From NCBI GenBank assembly GCA_002224055.1, contig AZLU01000058.1, positions 1 through 64,000 on the forward strand: 64,000 nucleotides of DNA. The letters are read 5' to 3'. This stretch comes from Pezizomycotina sp. ARF18 (Eukaryota > Ascomycota). This document shows positions 24,162 to 36,944 of this stretch, one piece after another. The notes beneath the pieces are model-generated. The model was given only the letters and a program-made list of their open reading frames with translations, ran no database searches and was not told the DNA's origin. Positions within the stretch are counted from its first letter, which is position 1, and the number at the start of each line of letters is the position of its first letter. The translations under genes and the position numbers were made by a program.

Positions 24162-25203
24162 ATGTCTTCTTCACTTTCGGGCTTTGAGGTATGTTTCAAC
24201 GATGGCAACTCCAGTGTATTAAGCTATTCCCAATATGCTAACAATACAATCATCTGGGTTAGGCAATCTTCTACGTCTCCACGATATCAATGTTCCTTGC
24301 GTCCGCCACCTATATAAGTATTCGAGTCTTAAGACAAAGGAGTATACGTGCTTCCGTCCTGAATCGCTTTCAAAGGCTGATGGACTCATCTCGCTTATCT
24401 GGTCGGTACTCCTCGCTGGGGCTATTCTACATACTATACTCGAGCAGGAGAGTTCAACGAGTGGTGCGGAGGCGTCGTGGGAGATGGTAAGAATACTCCC
24501 TCACCATATAACGCCATCTACATGATTGTATTGCTAACATGTAACTACTACCCGTATAGTTCGACTTTATGTTCTCGCTGCATCTAAAGCCATCGGTACT
24601 TTTTGATGACAATGGCGGGCCCGATGACGTGTTGAGCTGCCTCATTTCAGTCAACGACCTGAAAAATACCTGGCTAATTTTCCGGATATCCTTTTACTTC
24701 GCCGTTATGTGCGCTATGACATTCGCCCTCGTCGGCTTTAAGCCTTTCAAACCAACATCATGGGCCAGGAAAGAATTCGTCGGAGCTTTGTCAGCTTTCG
24801 CTATAGGATGCAGCACGCTCCTATGTGTAATTCAAGCCTTTGTGAATATATATCTACGGAGAGGGGAGCGGAAGCGACTACTGCACCGCACTACGTAGTT
24901 TTCGCCAACGTTTGGGAGATTGCGTACGCCGTGGGAGTAATGGTAGCTTGCGTTGCTGGGGTTTCGTCTTTCCTTCGATGCGGACGGAGGGGGCAAGTGG
25001 AGGAGTGCGGGGACACGAGCGGATCGCTGTTGCTTGGCGAGGACGACGGTCTGGAGAGGAAGGTTGAATACGGATATCGAGACGAGAAGATTGAAGGGGC
25101 GATTTGGCGGGATCTCTATGCATCGTACGGGAACCATAAAATGAATGTATACGAGGTCTCACTAGCAACGGGTCAAAGACAACAGAACATTTGTAGCCTT
25201 TGA
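24162..25203 (+). CDS. Multi-pass membrane protein of unknown function
   Basis: Exon 1 starts at ATG 24162 (MSSSLSGFE) and ends at GTATGT. A short intron leads to AIFYVSTISMFLASATYISI, a first membrane helix. A second helix is SLIWSVLLAGAILHTI, reached after a frame change near 24380. The next intron (GTAAGA at 24486, acceptor before 24561) leads to FDFMFSLHLKPSVLFDD, then LIFRISFYFAVMCAMTFALV and GALSAFAIGCSTLLCVIQAF. The next frame gives IAYAVGVMVACVAGVSSFL. The tail is acidic and charged. Five or more helices are visible. It lacks the W-x-D and C-x-P motifs of PTH11 proteins, so I do not place it there. Confidence 0.5.
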
Positions 25204-25794
25204 TAATATATAATACGAGATGCCTAGAATCTAATAATTTATTCTAATAATGAGTACAATTTGTCTCTTGGTATTGTCTTGAACGATATTCAATTCGGAA
25301 TCTAACCGCCGGCCTTTCTGTCTGTCAGCGCTCTTCCTCAACCCGAGTTGGCAACGACTCCAACTTTACCAATCACGGGAGTGCCCACGCGTTAACCTGA
25401 GCGGCTCTAAAGCCAACAGAGAATGAATGTTCCGGCGCTTCCAGACTAGTTACTCCATTTGTTCTTGCTATCGTTACACAAGATTAATTTATATTCGGTG
25501 TCATTTCGCTGCACCAACCATGACGTTTTGGCGAGTTTTGTTAGAGTATCTCATTTACGCATCCAAAGATATGTAGGAATAGCCTTGTTTAAGAAATATA
25601 GCACGCAATATCAAGGTTTTGGGCGTAAGAAAAGCATTGAGGTTTATTCAAAGTGATTGTGATTTATTACGTTGAAGGTATAATACTGGCACGACGTGAC
25701 ACAAGGGCTTCTTACTCACAGAATAGCAGTTAAGGCTCCGACATTGCAGTTGAGCCCCCGGGCTCGTTCACTGCAACAAGGGTGAAATAGTGGG
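25204..25794. other. Intergenic, no gene seen
   Basis: Short frames only (for example 25459-25656 plus); no recognised domain. Confidence 0.5.
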
Positions 25795-27530
25795 CTAGCA
25801 TAGCAAAAGCCTATCTTCCCTTAGGTATCGTAGCTCAGTTCTGTCACAAATAATGCCATGGATATTCAGTTCTCCGGTATTAGCAAAGTAGTCCAAGGCT
25901 GGAATCAACTGCCGCTTCTTTGTGACAATTATCTTCTTCTCCAAGACAATCACCTCTTTCTTGGAGTCAAATTTCAATTCGTCGTCCCATTGGAAAGCGT
26001 CGGTTCCTGCGTCGTTGATATGGTCGAGCAGCCGCTCCCACCTTGGAAGACTTTCCTGGTCATCCTTTACTGATTGAACAAGGTCCGTAACTGATATGAT
26101 GTCGCGTTTCCAGGGTTCACGAAGATGATAGAGAAGCAGTACCATGCCGTCATATTTACTTACCATCACAGGGCTAGCTCTTTTACCACGATCATTGACT
26201 AAACTTTGAACACTTGAGGATCTGGAAATCCGAGTCTCAACCTCGGCTTGTGGTAATAAAGTGGTATTGCTGACTTCAAATTGAAGTGGAACTGGTGTCA
26301 ACGGCTTGGTACTATCGTGTAGGATGCGGTTGGATATCCCGGATGTTATTGATTCCGCGCACCGCTCGACCCTGGATCTTGGTTGATAATCGGGGCTATT
26401 GACCCGGTTTAGTGTTGGCGTATCTCGTCGAGGTTGTGCTGCGCGAGTGTTTCTAAACGGGTGACCAAGTTCTTTCTGCTTGTGCAAGAGATGGCTTCTC
26501 AAACACAGGTGCTCTCCACTTGTAGTACACTTTCTGGTGCGAGCCGTTACTCTGAACTGTGAATCGCTGAGTATTTTGTGGCAGCAATAGCATGAGAACT
26601 TGCTGATGCCTATGTAGTTGGGAAGCCTGGACGCCCGGATTGAAGTCGTAGAATGCTAATATTTGCATTCGGCGTGTATGAACCCAGATTGCCAGGCATC
26701 GAGACATTTCTTATTGACTTCTTCGGCTGATTGTGATATGCCGCGCTCAAGCTCCAGAATCTCTGCCGGGAGCATCTCGTTGTCTGACAGTTCTCATTAA
26801 GTCATTAAATGACATTTCTCTATTGTGGCATCCTTTAGGCATGGTGAGTAATGTATTTTCGAACTTCCATGTTGGAGAGGCGACTAGAATATTGAGTTGC
26901 AAAATCCAATAGCGCCTGAGCGACTTGTTACATCTTGTCAACTTTTTCAACTCGTCTCGAAGTTTGCTCACTGGGCTTGTCGCAAACACGGCAGGATTTT
27001 CTGTGAGCAGAGCCTGTACAGTCTCTGCGAGGGTATAAATCCGAGAAGTGGCCAGATCGTCTTCGAGATTTTCCAACCTGGCCTTGATTTCTTGGACCTG
27101 ATTCTGTAGCTGCAGAACATCTTGATGTTACTTAGCAGCATCAGGACTTTGCTCGCATAATGGATTAGTTTCCTCCTTTTCAAACGTATGATCTCCAGTA
27201 ATACCGCTTGAAATTTCGCTGGCTCCGAGCTATCTGACCTCGAGTGCGCTTCGCGAGAAATCGGAAAGTTAGTCCCACTAGCTGGAAGTTTTGGTCATGC
27301 CAACAATCCTAGGCTCTCGCAAAAGTCCTCCTTGAGTCGTGGGGATTTTCCTTACTCTTGAATCCAGTCAAGAACTGCTGTATCAATACAAACTCGGTAT
27401 CTTCTATTTTCTTGTTTCTCGCCACGCGTAGCCGGATGGACCCCGTCTTATCGACATTCTGGTCGAAACACACAGCCGTCACGTAATTGGCACCCGGGTC
27501 AGTCGCGAGGATCCATGCGAACTCCTCCAA
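25795..27530 (-). CDS. Hypothetical protein with coiled coil and Cys-rich motif
   Basis: Not recognised. On the minus strand, an N-terminal part (27309-27530) reads ATDPGANYVTAVCFDQNV and GSIRLRVARNKKI. A charged segment likely to form a coiled coil follows (QVQEIKARLENLEDDLATS, about 27040-27110), then PVSKLRDELKKLTRC, and ILELERGISQSAEEVNKKC. A Cys/His cluster FSCYCCHKIL...RKCTTSGEHLCLRSHLLHK (26480-26600) could bind zinc. The longest clean stretch is the C-terminal 25795-26502 plus its open upstream extension. It holds a polar linker and ends with LREDRLLLC. Segments lie in more than one frame, by introns or indels. Function unknown. Confidence 0.4.
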
Positions 27531-30327
27531 GAATCGTGCTTTACATTATCTTCGTCGTTTTCGAATTTCAAGTCGTTGCGTACGGAGGAGATATAAATAA
27601 CAGCTAGACCAAAGGGAAGTTAAGATCGATTTTGCGACGTCGCCAGCGGCGGCTTGTCCAAAGGCATTTCGGATAATGCAGACTTGACGTGTGCTCAGGT
27701 TTCAGCTCCGTGATCTAATGATATAGCTGTTGAATGAGTTTGTTTGATGAACTTTTAAAGAAATCTTACGGCCCTTGGAAGTTCAAAAGAAGGCTGTGAA
27801 TTCTCAGCTCGTTTGCTGCACAACCAAGTCACCCGCTTTGCAAAAATTTTCATTTTTGCGTTGCTATTGGCGCTTACATTTTGACGGAACCGTTGGAAGA
27901 CAGGGTAACTCAAGTATCCTGATGAAGTTACCCAACAAATAATGTAGCCGAACAACAAGATCTTAATGTTACTGGTAGAAGAGGATAGCGTTCAAGCCGT
28001 TCTTTTAATCATAATCAAAAGGTGCGCCACTTCTTTTGCAGTTTTAACGAAGGCTTTGTGAACAATATTAATGCCGCTCTGATTTATGATGTGAATAACA
28101 TAACAATCAGGGTCGGGTCATGGAGAGCCTTTTGGGGATACTGGTCGAATTGCTAATGCAGGGATAACGGTCTGCACTTGGCTGCCGTGACCGAGTGCTT
28201 TCTGCATTTGATTGGCTGGAAATTTCAAAACCAAGATACACGCAAAGAAATTTCCCGAGTCGTTCAATGATGGTTAGTCCCTAGGGGCCCGTCTTTGAAA
28301 TTTCTCAAAGAGGGATCTTTATAGGCAGTTACGCAATACAGTACATTATACCTCTTCTGCGCCTAAAGTGTCTAGTATTCCTGTGTGCGAAGTTCTAGCT
28401 CGTGATATATTATTGACATCGAAGGAGACTCCCAACAGCCCAAGCCTAAGTAAAGGATATCTACTGCAAGTCTAGATATATAGGTGCCCTACGCTACGAA
28501 GCGTCATGGCGTCTTTACAGCATTGTGCGGACATCTCCGCTGAACGGATCCTACGTTCAAGAGCCGTCGCCTTCTGTTAGAGTCTGGTGAGGGACCAGGG
28601 CTCTTTCAAGTCGTTACCCTAACATTGTCTTAATATCCTCAGACGATACGGGTAATGTGATTTTACTGCAAGAATTGCTGACGAATGACTAACACACAGA
28701 AACATGGACTTGAGAAATATTTGGAGGGATCCGGACCAATGCACCTTCTTGGATCGCGGTGCTCCTGTATCACGAGTCCCAGCTAAATTTCTTCTCTCTA
28801 GCTGGTGGCACGCTTATTTTAGTTGTAGTATCGCAGTAGTGACAATTTGAAGTATGTTTCACACTTTTTACGCTAAAATCACCCTGTCATCTCGCAACGG
28901 TCCGGTGCAAATGGTATAGTCCTCAAGGCTGGGAGACCCCCACCATCACCGACGTTCAGTGCAAGAAAAAAAAAAAAAGGAAAGATCTTGAAAGGAAGAA
29001 AGAAAGGGAGGCTGGTGGTCCCAAGATCCAGACCCTTCAGCAAGGACCTGGTAAACCGTGGTTGTATGATTCGTGAAGAGTTCCTCCGAGGCCCGCTGCC
29101 TGCATATCCAACAACTCGGATACCGGATGATTATAGTCAGGGTATTTAGCGTGGTGGCTTTACCTTGGTACTTGCCGAGGTGAAAGGGCGCCCGACATCT
29201 CCAAAAATAGCAAATACAAACAAAAGAATAAAATTAAAATATTTTGTAAACCTAAAAAACCACGCTAAATACAATATTAATAATTAATTAGCAGGCGCGC
29301 CGCGCGCCCTACGCGATTCTTACTTGCATGTGAAAATATATAAAAGGAAAACAAGGAAAATCTGGCCACTTCTTTACTGCCGCACGAAAGGTACGATCCG
29401 GAAACTTGAGTATTAATACTTCGAGTCTTATATCTGTGAGCTCCGCGCACAGCGTCAATAATATCTATATCTTTAATTCTCGAGGCTGGGAACCAGGAAA
29501 CGAGCCGTGTCCCCAGTGTGCCCAATACATACTATGCCCTCTAATAAAAAGGACTCGGTGCTCTTTCTGTCCGTCAGGTGGATTCCACCAAGTCTAAACT
29601 CTGCAAGGCCGGTGGCGCATGCAGACTCGGTTCTTCTGAGAGTTTCTGAAGAGTTTTTCGCGCTCTAACCCGAAGTGAAGAAAGAGATGTGGGGAAAGTG
29701 TGATATATCTCCACAGGCCGCATTGTAGCAGCTTTGCGGGACAACCCCCAGTGGCCCCCAAACAGCGGGTTTTCCTCTCACCAAATGTAGGTAATATCGC
29801 AAGCGTGATATCCCGTCTTAGTACGCCGTAGGTTTGGGAACTGGGTCTGGAATAACAGAACGGAGTAAGAGCGCTGCTCAGAATTACGTATATGAAATGA
29901 ACGTTTGAATCTTGGAGTCATATTCTATCGCCTTTACAGTTTAGCCCGTGCTTACAAGACGCTGGGCAGAGCAAAAATTATCTACTCAAAGCCTAGTGTT
30001 AATTTAATTGAACAATAATAGGGGCTTTTAGAATGCAGACGGATGCCGGTTCACGGGATGTACGGCCTTCCCTGGAATTCCAATAGCCAATCCAACGGGT
30101 GCAGAAGAACAGACAAAAGCCATGAAAGGTCGCAGAGAGAGACTGAGGAGAGAGAATGCCCAGTAGCACGCTTTTTATTAAAACGTGGAAATTCCCTCTC
30201 ACTGTCACGCCCACCCAGAACCACGTTTTTCATTCTCACATCTTCCCAGTCCGCCGGTGCTCGTTACCACTCTCATTTTTGATCTTTCTGTTTCGTTCGC
30301 CTTATTTCAATTTTCTGATAACGATTC
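27531..30327. other. Long intergenic stretch
   Basis: No gene is supported. It contains a short inverted-repeat element (29142-29272), a poly-A run near 28965-28978, and a pyrimidine-rich zone just upstream of the lipase gene (30230-30320) typical of fungal promoters. Confidence 0.45.
29142..29272. mobile_element. Short inverted-repeat element (MITE-like), 131 bp
   Basis: The 14-mer GTATTTAGCGTGGT at 29142-29155 is matched exactly by its reverse complement ACCACGCTAAATAC at 29259-29272. Similarity continues weakly inward. No clear target duplication is visible in the flanks, so the class is undetermined. Confidence 0.5.
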
Positions 30328-31628
30328 GTGGTTCGCGCTCTTTCAAAGATGCTACCTCTCCTCGCGACCGCGGCGACGCTCGTTGTCCATGCGCTGGCGG
30401 CCCCAACCACGGCGGACCCGACGGCGGATTCAACCGCCAGCCATGGTCATGGTAGTAGTTTCAAGTACTCACTCCCGCCGCTCTCCGGGCAGTACTGCGT
30501 CGGCAAAACACCCACGGTGGTCCTGACCGACCCTGTCAACAAGGACATATTCGCCGATAACAACACATCCGCTCCAAGGGAGATCCTGGTTACGATGTAT
30601 TACCCTACAGACCGCGCCTCCTCAGAGGAGCAGTGCCTCGGAGGTGCCTACGCCGACGCCGGATTTGCCGGCTGGATCTCCACCTACCTCAATGGCAACG
30701 TGTCCGTCGACTACTTCCAGCAGTTTCAGACCCACAGCGTGAGCGGCGCGAAGTTCTACAAGGATGGCTCGAAGAAGAAGACGCCACTTCTGCTCTACAG
30801 TCACGGTTTCGGCGTACCCCTGAAGCTGAACCAGGCTATCATCGAGGACGTGACCAGCCACGGATACATCATCGCCGCGATGGAGCATCCGTGGGACTCC
30901 GACTACGCGGAATTTCCCGATGGCCATGTCGTCCGCACCGGTCAGATCTTCTTTACGGACCCGGACTACATCACTGAGAGCATCAAAGAGGTGAAACAGC
31001 GCGTCAATGACACCTTCCTCACCATGAACTCCATTAAGAACAAGAAGGTTACTGTCCCAGGATGCGACATATCCCAGCTAACGAAGGGCTGCGGAATGTT
31101 CGGCCACTCCGTCGGCGGCCAACTCTCCCTCGTCGCGATGTTGCAAACCCCCGACATCGCAGCCGGTGTTAACATGGACGGCTGGTTCTGGAACGGCGCT
31201 AACGCCACCAACCTGACGAACCCGCACGATGCCAATTGCCACCGTCCTTACATGACACTGCGCTCCGACCCGGACCTCCTCACCGACTTCTACCTCACAA
31301 ATGGCGGCGGTCAGCAGAACTACGTCGACGCCATGAAGGTCCAATCTGGACCTAAGGTCATGCCGTTCGTCAAAAATTACCTCCACTGGGGCTGGACTGA
31401 TCTTACCGTCCTCAGCATCCCGCTTGGGATAATCATGCTACGATGGCGAAGGAGCTCAGCTCGTTCCAGACCTGGACCGGCCCCGGAGATCCCAGAGTCA
31501 AGTTCAACGCTTCTCAGGCTTACAATAGCTGGTTCTTTGATAATACCATTAACGGCGGAAACGCAAATATCGCAAAGGGCATCCCGGGAATCCCGGGTGT
31601 TACTCTCGCCACTGATATCGGTAATTAA
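30328..31628 (+). CDS. Secreted PAF-acetylhydrolase-like lipase/esterase
   Basis: Fungal secreted alpha/beta-hydrolase of the platelet-activating-factor acetylhydrolase (isoform II) family, which cleaves short sn-2 acyl groups. The first ATG at 30328 gives MVRALSK; the second at 30349 gives MLPLLATAATLVVHALAAP, a good signal peptide either way. Landmarks are ILVTMYYPTD, LLLYSHGFGVPL (oxyanion region), AAMEHPWDSDYAEFPDG, the nucleophile GHSVGGQLS (Ser at about residue 260), NMDGWFW (likely acid), and YLHWGWTDL (candidate catalytic His). Several NxT/NxS sites suggest glycosylation. No intron is needed. The frame is clean for about 1.07 kb, then slips by one base at about 31415-31420, after TVLS. 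The family's C-terminal part continues in the other frame (PAWDNHATMAKELSSFQ to ATDIGN, stop at 31628). The slip adjoins a CCC run. Confidence 0.85.
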
Positions 31629-32299
31629 GCGTAGGGAGAGCAATCAAAAATGTCTCTCTAAGAGTTTTCATGTATCCTGATATGTTGTATAAGTAGCGCT
31701 CGTGAAATATTTTAAGTTATCAGATAGCCGATGTTTAAAGATCTGTGAATAGTATCGTCTTTATAATATATAATAAACAACTTATTGAAACCAATATTTG
31801 ATATAAGAGCGAAAACATAGTTAAGAGAATGATTATATCCCTATTCATATCGTGGTTCGGAGTCCATGGATATAGATCTTGAAGTATGTTCCAGGAAACT
31901 TCATGATCCAAGTGAATTTTTGAATGATTCTGTTTTGGTTGATTTGTCTTTATTACACAAGATAGTATTCATAATCTATACATACACTTAACATAGTGAA
32001 TTATGCATAACTTCATGAGAATGGTATAAAACATCAAGGAAAGCAGTCAAGAAAATGGTAAGAATGCCATCATATCTGCCGTTAGAGAAAAACTCGTAGC
32101 AGATATCCCTCCTCATGCAGAAAACCAAGAATTTATATACATGTCCGCGTACAGGCGTACCCAAAGGAATGAAAATAACGACTTTTCCATCGCTAGAGAT
32201 GAACAAAAAAAAAAAAAAAAAAAAAAAACCCGTATTGCCCAATGAATAGACCCAAAAAATATCAAAGAAAAATAGATTTGCTCAACATCACCCAGTTTC
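31629..32299. other. Intergenic between convergent lipase and receptor 3
   Basis: AT-richer 3' flanks of two convergent genes, with a poly-A run at about 32208-32227. No gene seen. Confidence 0.5.
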
Positions 32300-33540
32300 T
32301 CACCGCGCATTCCACTCCGTGGTTCCCTCCTCTCCTACTACAGTTTGGGTCTTGACGGTAGCCTGACTGCTCTTCTGGCTACTGTCAACCTGCTTGCTGG
32401 ACTGCGAGTTTTGGGGTCGTAGTCCCTGACGCGCCATCTCGATCAGGTCGTATGGGGTTCTGTCGAGCTCCGCGACGCCGGTCTGCGTTCTGTTCTCTCG
32501 GCTCCTCGACCGCATCCACCTCCGCCAGGGGCTCTCAGCCGACCCGCCGCTGTTGTTTATATTGCTGCTGGTGCGCCTTGCGACGAATGTTCGGACGGCT
32601 GGCGCGCAAGCGACGCAGATCGACGTAGACATCTCGATACCACTCCAGACGAGCGAGGAAGGGTTGTTATTCGGATCTTGAGGGCCGTAGACGAGGATGA
32701 GGCGCATCATTGTCGAGAAGACGCAGAATATTCCGAGGCAGAAGAGGGAGCCCAGCCCAACTTTCTGCCTGACAGAGATGCGTAGGCCACGGAGGAGAGG
32801 CATCGGGAGAGCGATTACTAGAGAAACAGGAGTTCTGTTAGACGTCATTTTCGACGGAAGGGATATTACCCAAGGCATACAAGGGGATACGTACGGATAA
32901 GATCAGTAATAATGATCAGCGCGGAGCAAGATATAATAATATAAGGTATTCGGTAGGAGTAACAGTTTTCGGTTGTCAACGCCCAGTTATTCTTCAGAGG
33001 CCAGCAGCCGAACAAGTTCGTCCCCATCGTCCAGAGGCCGGATACAACAATAAAGCATGTCGCGACAAATAGGAACCTGCGGTGGACGAGTCGCGTTGGC
33101 GGGATAATGCTGTAAGGAGTGAGATCACGGCGCCTTTGGCCGCGTACAAGCCCAGGTAGTAAAAAACTCCCGTGAAGTAACCAATCTCGAGCGCCTTCCC
33201 CGTCGTCCCGTTATCTATGGGTACTGCGTTCGGGTCGCGACCGCCGCCGGTCTGTATCAGGCCGTACAATATGAGGAGCGACATGCCGGTGCAGTATTCG
33301 ATATTGCATACGAAGCTTAGCCGATCAGCACGTCCGCCGCGATAATGAACGGTTTCTTTCGTCTGTCATAGCAGATCCGCACTAAAGCTCGAGTCATGAC
33401 CGCTAGCACTGCGGGGAACGCAGTGGTCATCCACAGCTGTTCAACAAGAAAACGAAAACGTTAGTAAAGAAGATCAACATACAAAGTAAACTCCCCTCGT
33501 CCCCTTTGTGGTTTACGCACTGCTACTAGCATACCAACAT
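32300..33540 (-). CDS. PTH11/rhodopsin-like integral membrane protein 3
   Basis: A seven-helix receptor-like protein. A tiny first exon may end ML at 33535. Its intron (33437-33534) joins to LWMTTAFPAVLAVMTRALVR and FIIAADVLIG. Then follow YFTGVFYYLGLYAAKGAVIS and, in the adjoining frame, PTRLVHRRFLFVATCFIV and GCWPLKNNWALT, then IPYIIISCSALIIITDLI. A canonical intron (GTACGT at 32902 to CTAG at 32822) gives LIALPMPLLRGLRISVRQK. The final helix region is LVWSGIEMSTSICVACAP, followed by AVRTF and a long polar tail with Arg/Ser-rich and Gln/Ser-rich parts, a likely cytosolic domain of about 100 residues. At least two frame changes occur between 33030 and 33330. The true start is uncertain. Confidence 0.75.
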
Positions 33541-36500
33541 CGCTGCCGGATAACATCGTTCATCCTTATCGATTGTAACAAGGAAGGGAAACTTGAGGAG
33601 GAAATGACTTCAAGGAACGAAAAGAATTGACAACTCCCTCACCAAGCTTCCATTAGGGTTAGAGGAGGGAGATAGTCTGATATATACATCTAAACTAGTT
33701 CGACGAAGATTGGGAATCTCCCAATGGGAAGGACGAGGGAGAAAAAAAATTTTTTCCCGCGGAATACGCGCAACTAGGGCGACGAAAATATTGCTAGATA
33801 CTATAGAGCATGTACTATAGGCACCTCCGGGAAACGAACTTATTTCAGGGGCTAACGCTCAAAATTGCGACCCAATAGTACAACACCAATAAAGAAACGA
33901 GACTACAAGGAAACCTCCAGGGACCAGGCGAAGAAAAAAAAAAAGCTTGAGCAGAGAAAAGCAAGTCAGGGAAGTTGGTGTATTCGATATCATGTGGATC
34001 GACACAGGCTAGACAACACGAGATACCTCTGTAGTATCGTACTAGTAGGTACTTTAACTAACACAAAAAGGAGATTAGTTCGCGCCGGAACCTGCAGGTA
34101 TTCGGTACTTCATCACCCGATCATACCGATACGAAGGAAAACTTAGAAAATCAAGGTTGGGGAGTGAAAAAGCAACAGGCAAAAACACCTCATAGCTTCG
34201 TTCCTCCGCCAATATCGATTTACCCGGCCCGTCTAGCCGGGCCGCTTGCGCCCTGAAAAGGTTTGAGACAGTCCTATTAGCCTAGAGTACTAAACCAGAG
34301 TAGGAAAAACGCCCCAGAAGGACCTATAAAAGTGAAGCGAGGAGATAGAATGAGGGCTTCTCTTTGCGATCTGGTAAATCGATAAGGTCTGGGGATACGA
34401 CCTCTACACGGAATAGACCGACGCCGTTCAATGAAAACAGATTTCGAAGAAGAAAAAAAAATTTTGAATAAAAAAAAACCCTCCAGTTTATCAGCGCGGA
34501 TCATGGTTCCTGCTCCCGGCCCCGGGGGTCGAGACGACCGCGCTTCGGCTGAGGGCCCACAGGTAATAGGATCGATTAATATACAGAAGTGGGGCAAACG
34601 GTGAGGCAAATGAACGAGAAGAAAACTGTAACCACATTCGTCTTTGGAAACAACGTAAAGAAAGACGCGAAGAATTCACCTCTTCACAAGCTTGCACAAA
34701 ACAACTACCAAATTAACTTGAAAGTTTAGTACGTATGATAGTCTTACTTTGTTTCTACCCTCACGGCTGTAGGGCTATATTTTCCTCATCTTGCTTCCAT
34801 TTACCGAAAAGCATTTCAAACCAAGTATACTTATTCTAAAAAGGTCGTATGTTTTCACCCACGCTTGTGAAATAAACAAGTCTTTGTTGAATCCTCAAAG
34901 TTAATTTGCAAAAAAAAAAAAAAAAAAAAAAAAACCGTTTTTTTGCGAAATACGGCCCCGAAATAGCTAGCACGAGCAGTGGAGTCTTGGTAGTGGGTCC
35001 CCTCCGTTTGGAATGCTATCCCCGAACTAGCCAAGCGTAAGCCAGGGAATCAGCCGCCGGTTATATGTCCGGAATCACATGCTTTGCGTCAACAAGGAAG
35101 GTCTTTAAGATTCTGGACGGTATCTGGACGCGGTTCATTCGAAGTCTTTTGTGAATCGTTTTCGCCTATTCGGGCGAAGAAGCCCTATATCACCAGATGT
35201 TAACCTGTTGGGAGTCGCCTTAGCGAAGGGGTTTTGGTTCCTAGGTCGCTGAAAGCCTCACGGTGTGTGCCTGCAGAGAGAGACCTGCCCCCACCCAACA
35301 GCAAGCGCATGCGTTTTTGAAGAGCAAATGAAGGACCCAAGGATCTCACCATTTGATTGTGATGAAAATGCACCTGTAGGGATCTGTCTGAACATGTTGT
35401 CTCAGCCCAAAAAATTTCTTCGAAACAATAAGTATATAATAATATAATATACTCCGATTAGACTCGCGGCTATTGCTGTAATATCTATCTCCGGGGTATA
35501 CCGTGTCGATCAAGGTGAGATTTCCGGCACTCTCGCGCGGGTAAACTCTTTAATTGCCGATGTCAGGCTTCCGCTTTCGAGCCTGGCACACCGTGTTTCT
35601 CCTCCGCATTTGGACCGTGAGCTTCCCCCTAATCGTCTTTTTCCATATCGTTCCCCTGTGTTGGAACTTGAGTAACAGCAAAAACATATTGGTGTTACCA
35701 CACCAAGTAACACGGATATTTATTGTATCAAATCCAAATATTGGTCGTATCTAACTCCGGATAAATTTTGAATTGCGATCTCGATATTAAGACACCTACA
35801 TCCCGAGCGAGGACGCGTGTTTCGACACTGAGTTTCTACCGTCGTATAAAATTAAAGCCAACACGTCTGTGGCTTGCCCCAACTGTAGACGCGCGCACAG
35901 TTCCATCAAGGATTTATAATCATCTGAACAAATGGAGCTGACCAGTACAGCCGAGTCAAACTTGCAGCGCTGCGCCGAAATCACTGTTGAGCCGGTGGGT
36001 TGCTTCTAATAGAAAGGACTAATTTCTAACAATATACTTCTGTCCAAGTACACTGCCAAAAAAGCTTCAGCTCACGCTTGAAACCTCATCGAGCGGATCA
36101 CCGGGCCGAAAAGGCTTGTCAAGGATACAATCAATGTGAATGCCCGTTTGGAAGCTTCTTCCGCCTCATTTTCTTCTCTAGCTGCGAAGTGTTTGTAAAT
36201 TGTCACATTAAGCAAGTCACTTGCCATATAACAATATCTATTACCGCGTGTACCTGATCTGTATTAGCTATAGAAGCTATGAATCTACGGTGTGACAAGA
36301 CTCCCTTGTAAGATGTACATTACAACGCTTTCATTGTAATAATACGTGATGCTTCGCCTTTGATGGTGAGCTTAAATGAAAAACACAATAGCTTCGCTGC
36401 AAGCGGCCTTGTCCGAAACCCATTTTGCTCTTCAGAAAGAGCCCAAAAGATTCGATCTGCCACCGCCAATAAGGAGGATTCAATATGTGGAAATGGTATC

Positions 36501-36944
36501 TAAATGTGGGTGCGTACATTCATCTGATTGGCTAAGGCAGATACAGCTAGAGGTTTCGAAGCTGGTTTGCTTACTTCCCTTAGTGAACAATCGCTATTAT
36601 TATCGATGAGGATTCTTATTATCGATGAGGATTCGTCGTCACTGCGACCTTCAGACAAACCCCCCCTTTTACCCCTTTGAGGATTCAAAGGATTTATATA
36701 TCGCTTATTTATCTTGTTCTCTAGGGTTTAGGTTCGCTTGCGTGCTTCTTGGCAAATAACAAAACGATAGTGTGTGGGTAAACTGTTCACAAACTGTTCT
36801 GCAATACAGCATGCATCACACTTGTTCACATCAGAAATTGGGGGTCACCGATATCAGGAGGGGAAAGCTCGTTTTACCCCATGTGCCCCATCCTGGCCAT
36901 CCTGTGCCCTCTCGCGCCGTGCTATACCTCAAAATAAGCAAAAC
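33541..36944. other. Long intergenic stretch
   Basis: Over 3 kb without a supportable gene. Short frames occur (33865-34146 plus, 34277-34609 minus, 35554-35754 plus) but none carries a recognisable domain. A poly-A run lies at about 34911-34934, and a direct repeat of TATTATCGATGAGGATTC at about 36597-36634. Confidence 0.45.

Noticed and set aside
24162-25203. Sixth PTH11-like receptor
   Set aside because: It is multi-pass, but the W-x-D, C-x-P and late helix signatures are absent, so it was kept as unknown.
30622-31643. Minus-strand frames of about 90-100 residues across the lipase
   Set aside because: These are antisense shadows of the well-supported hydrolase.
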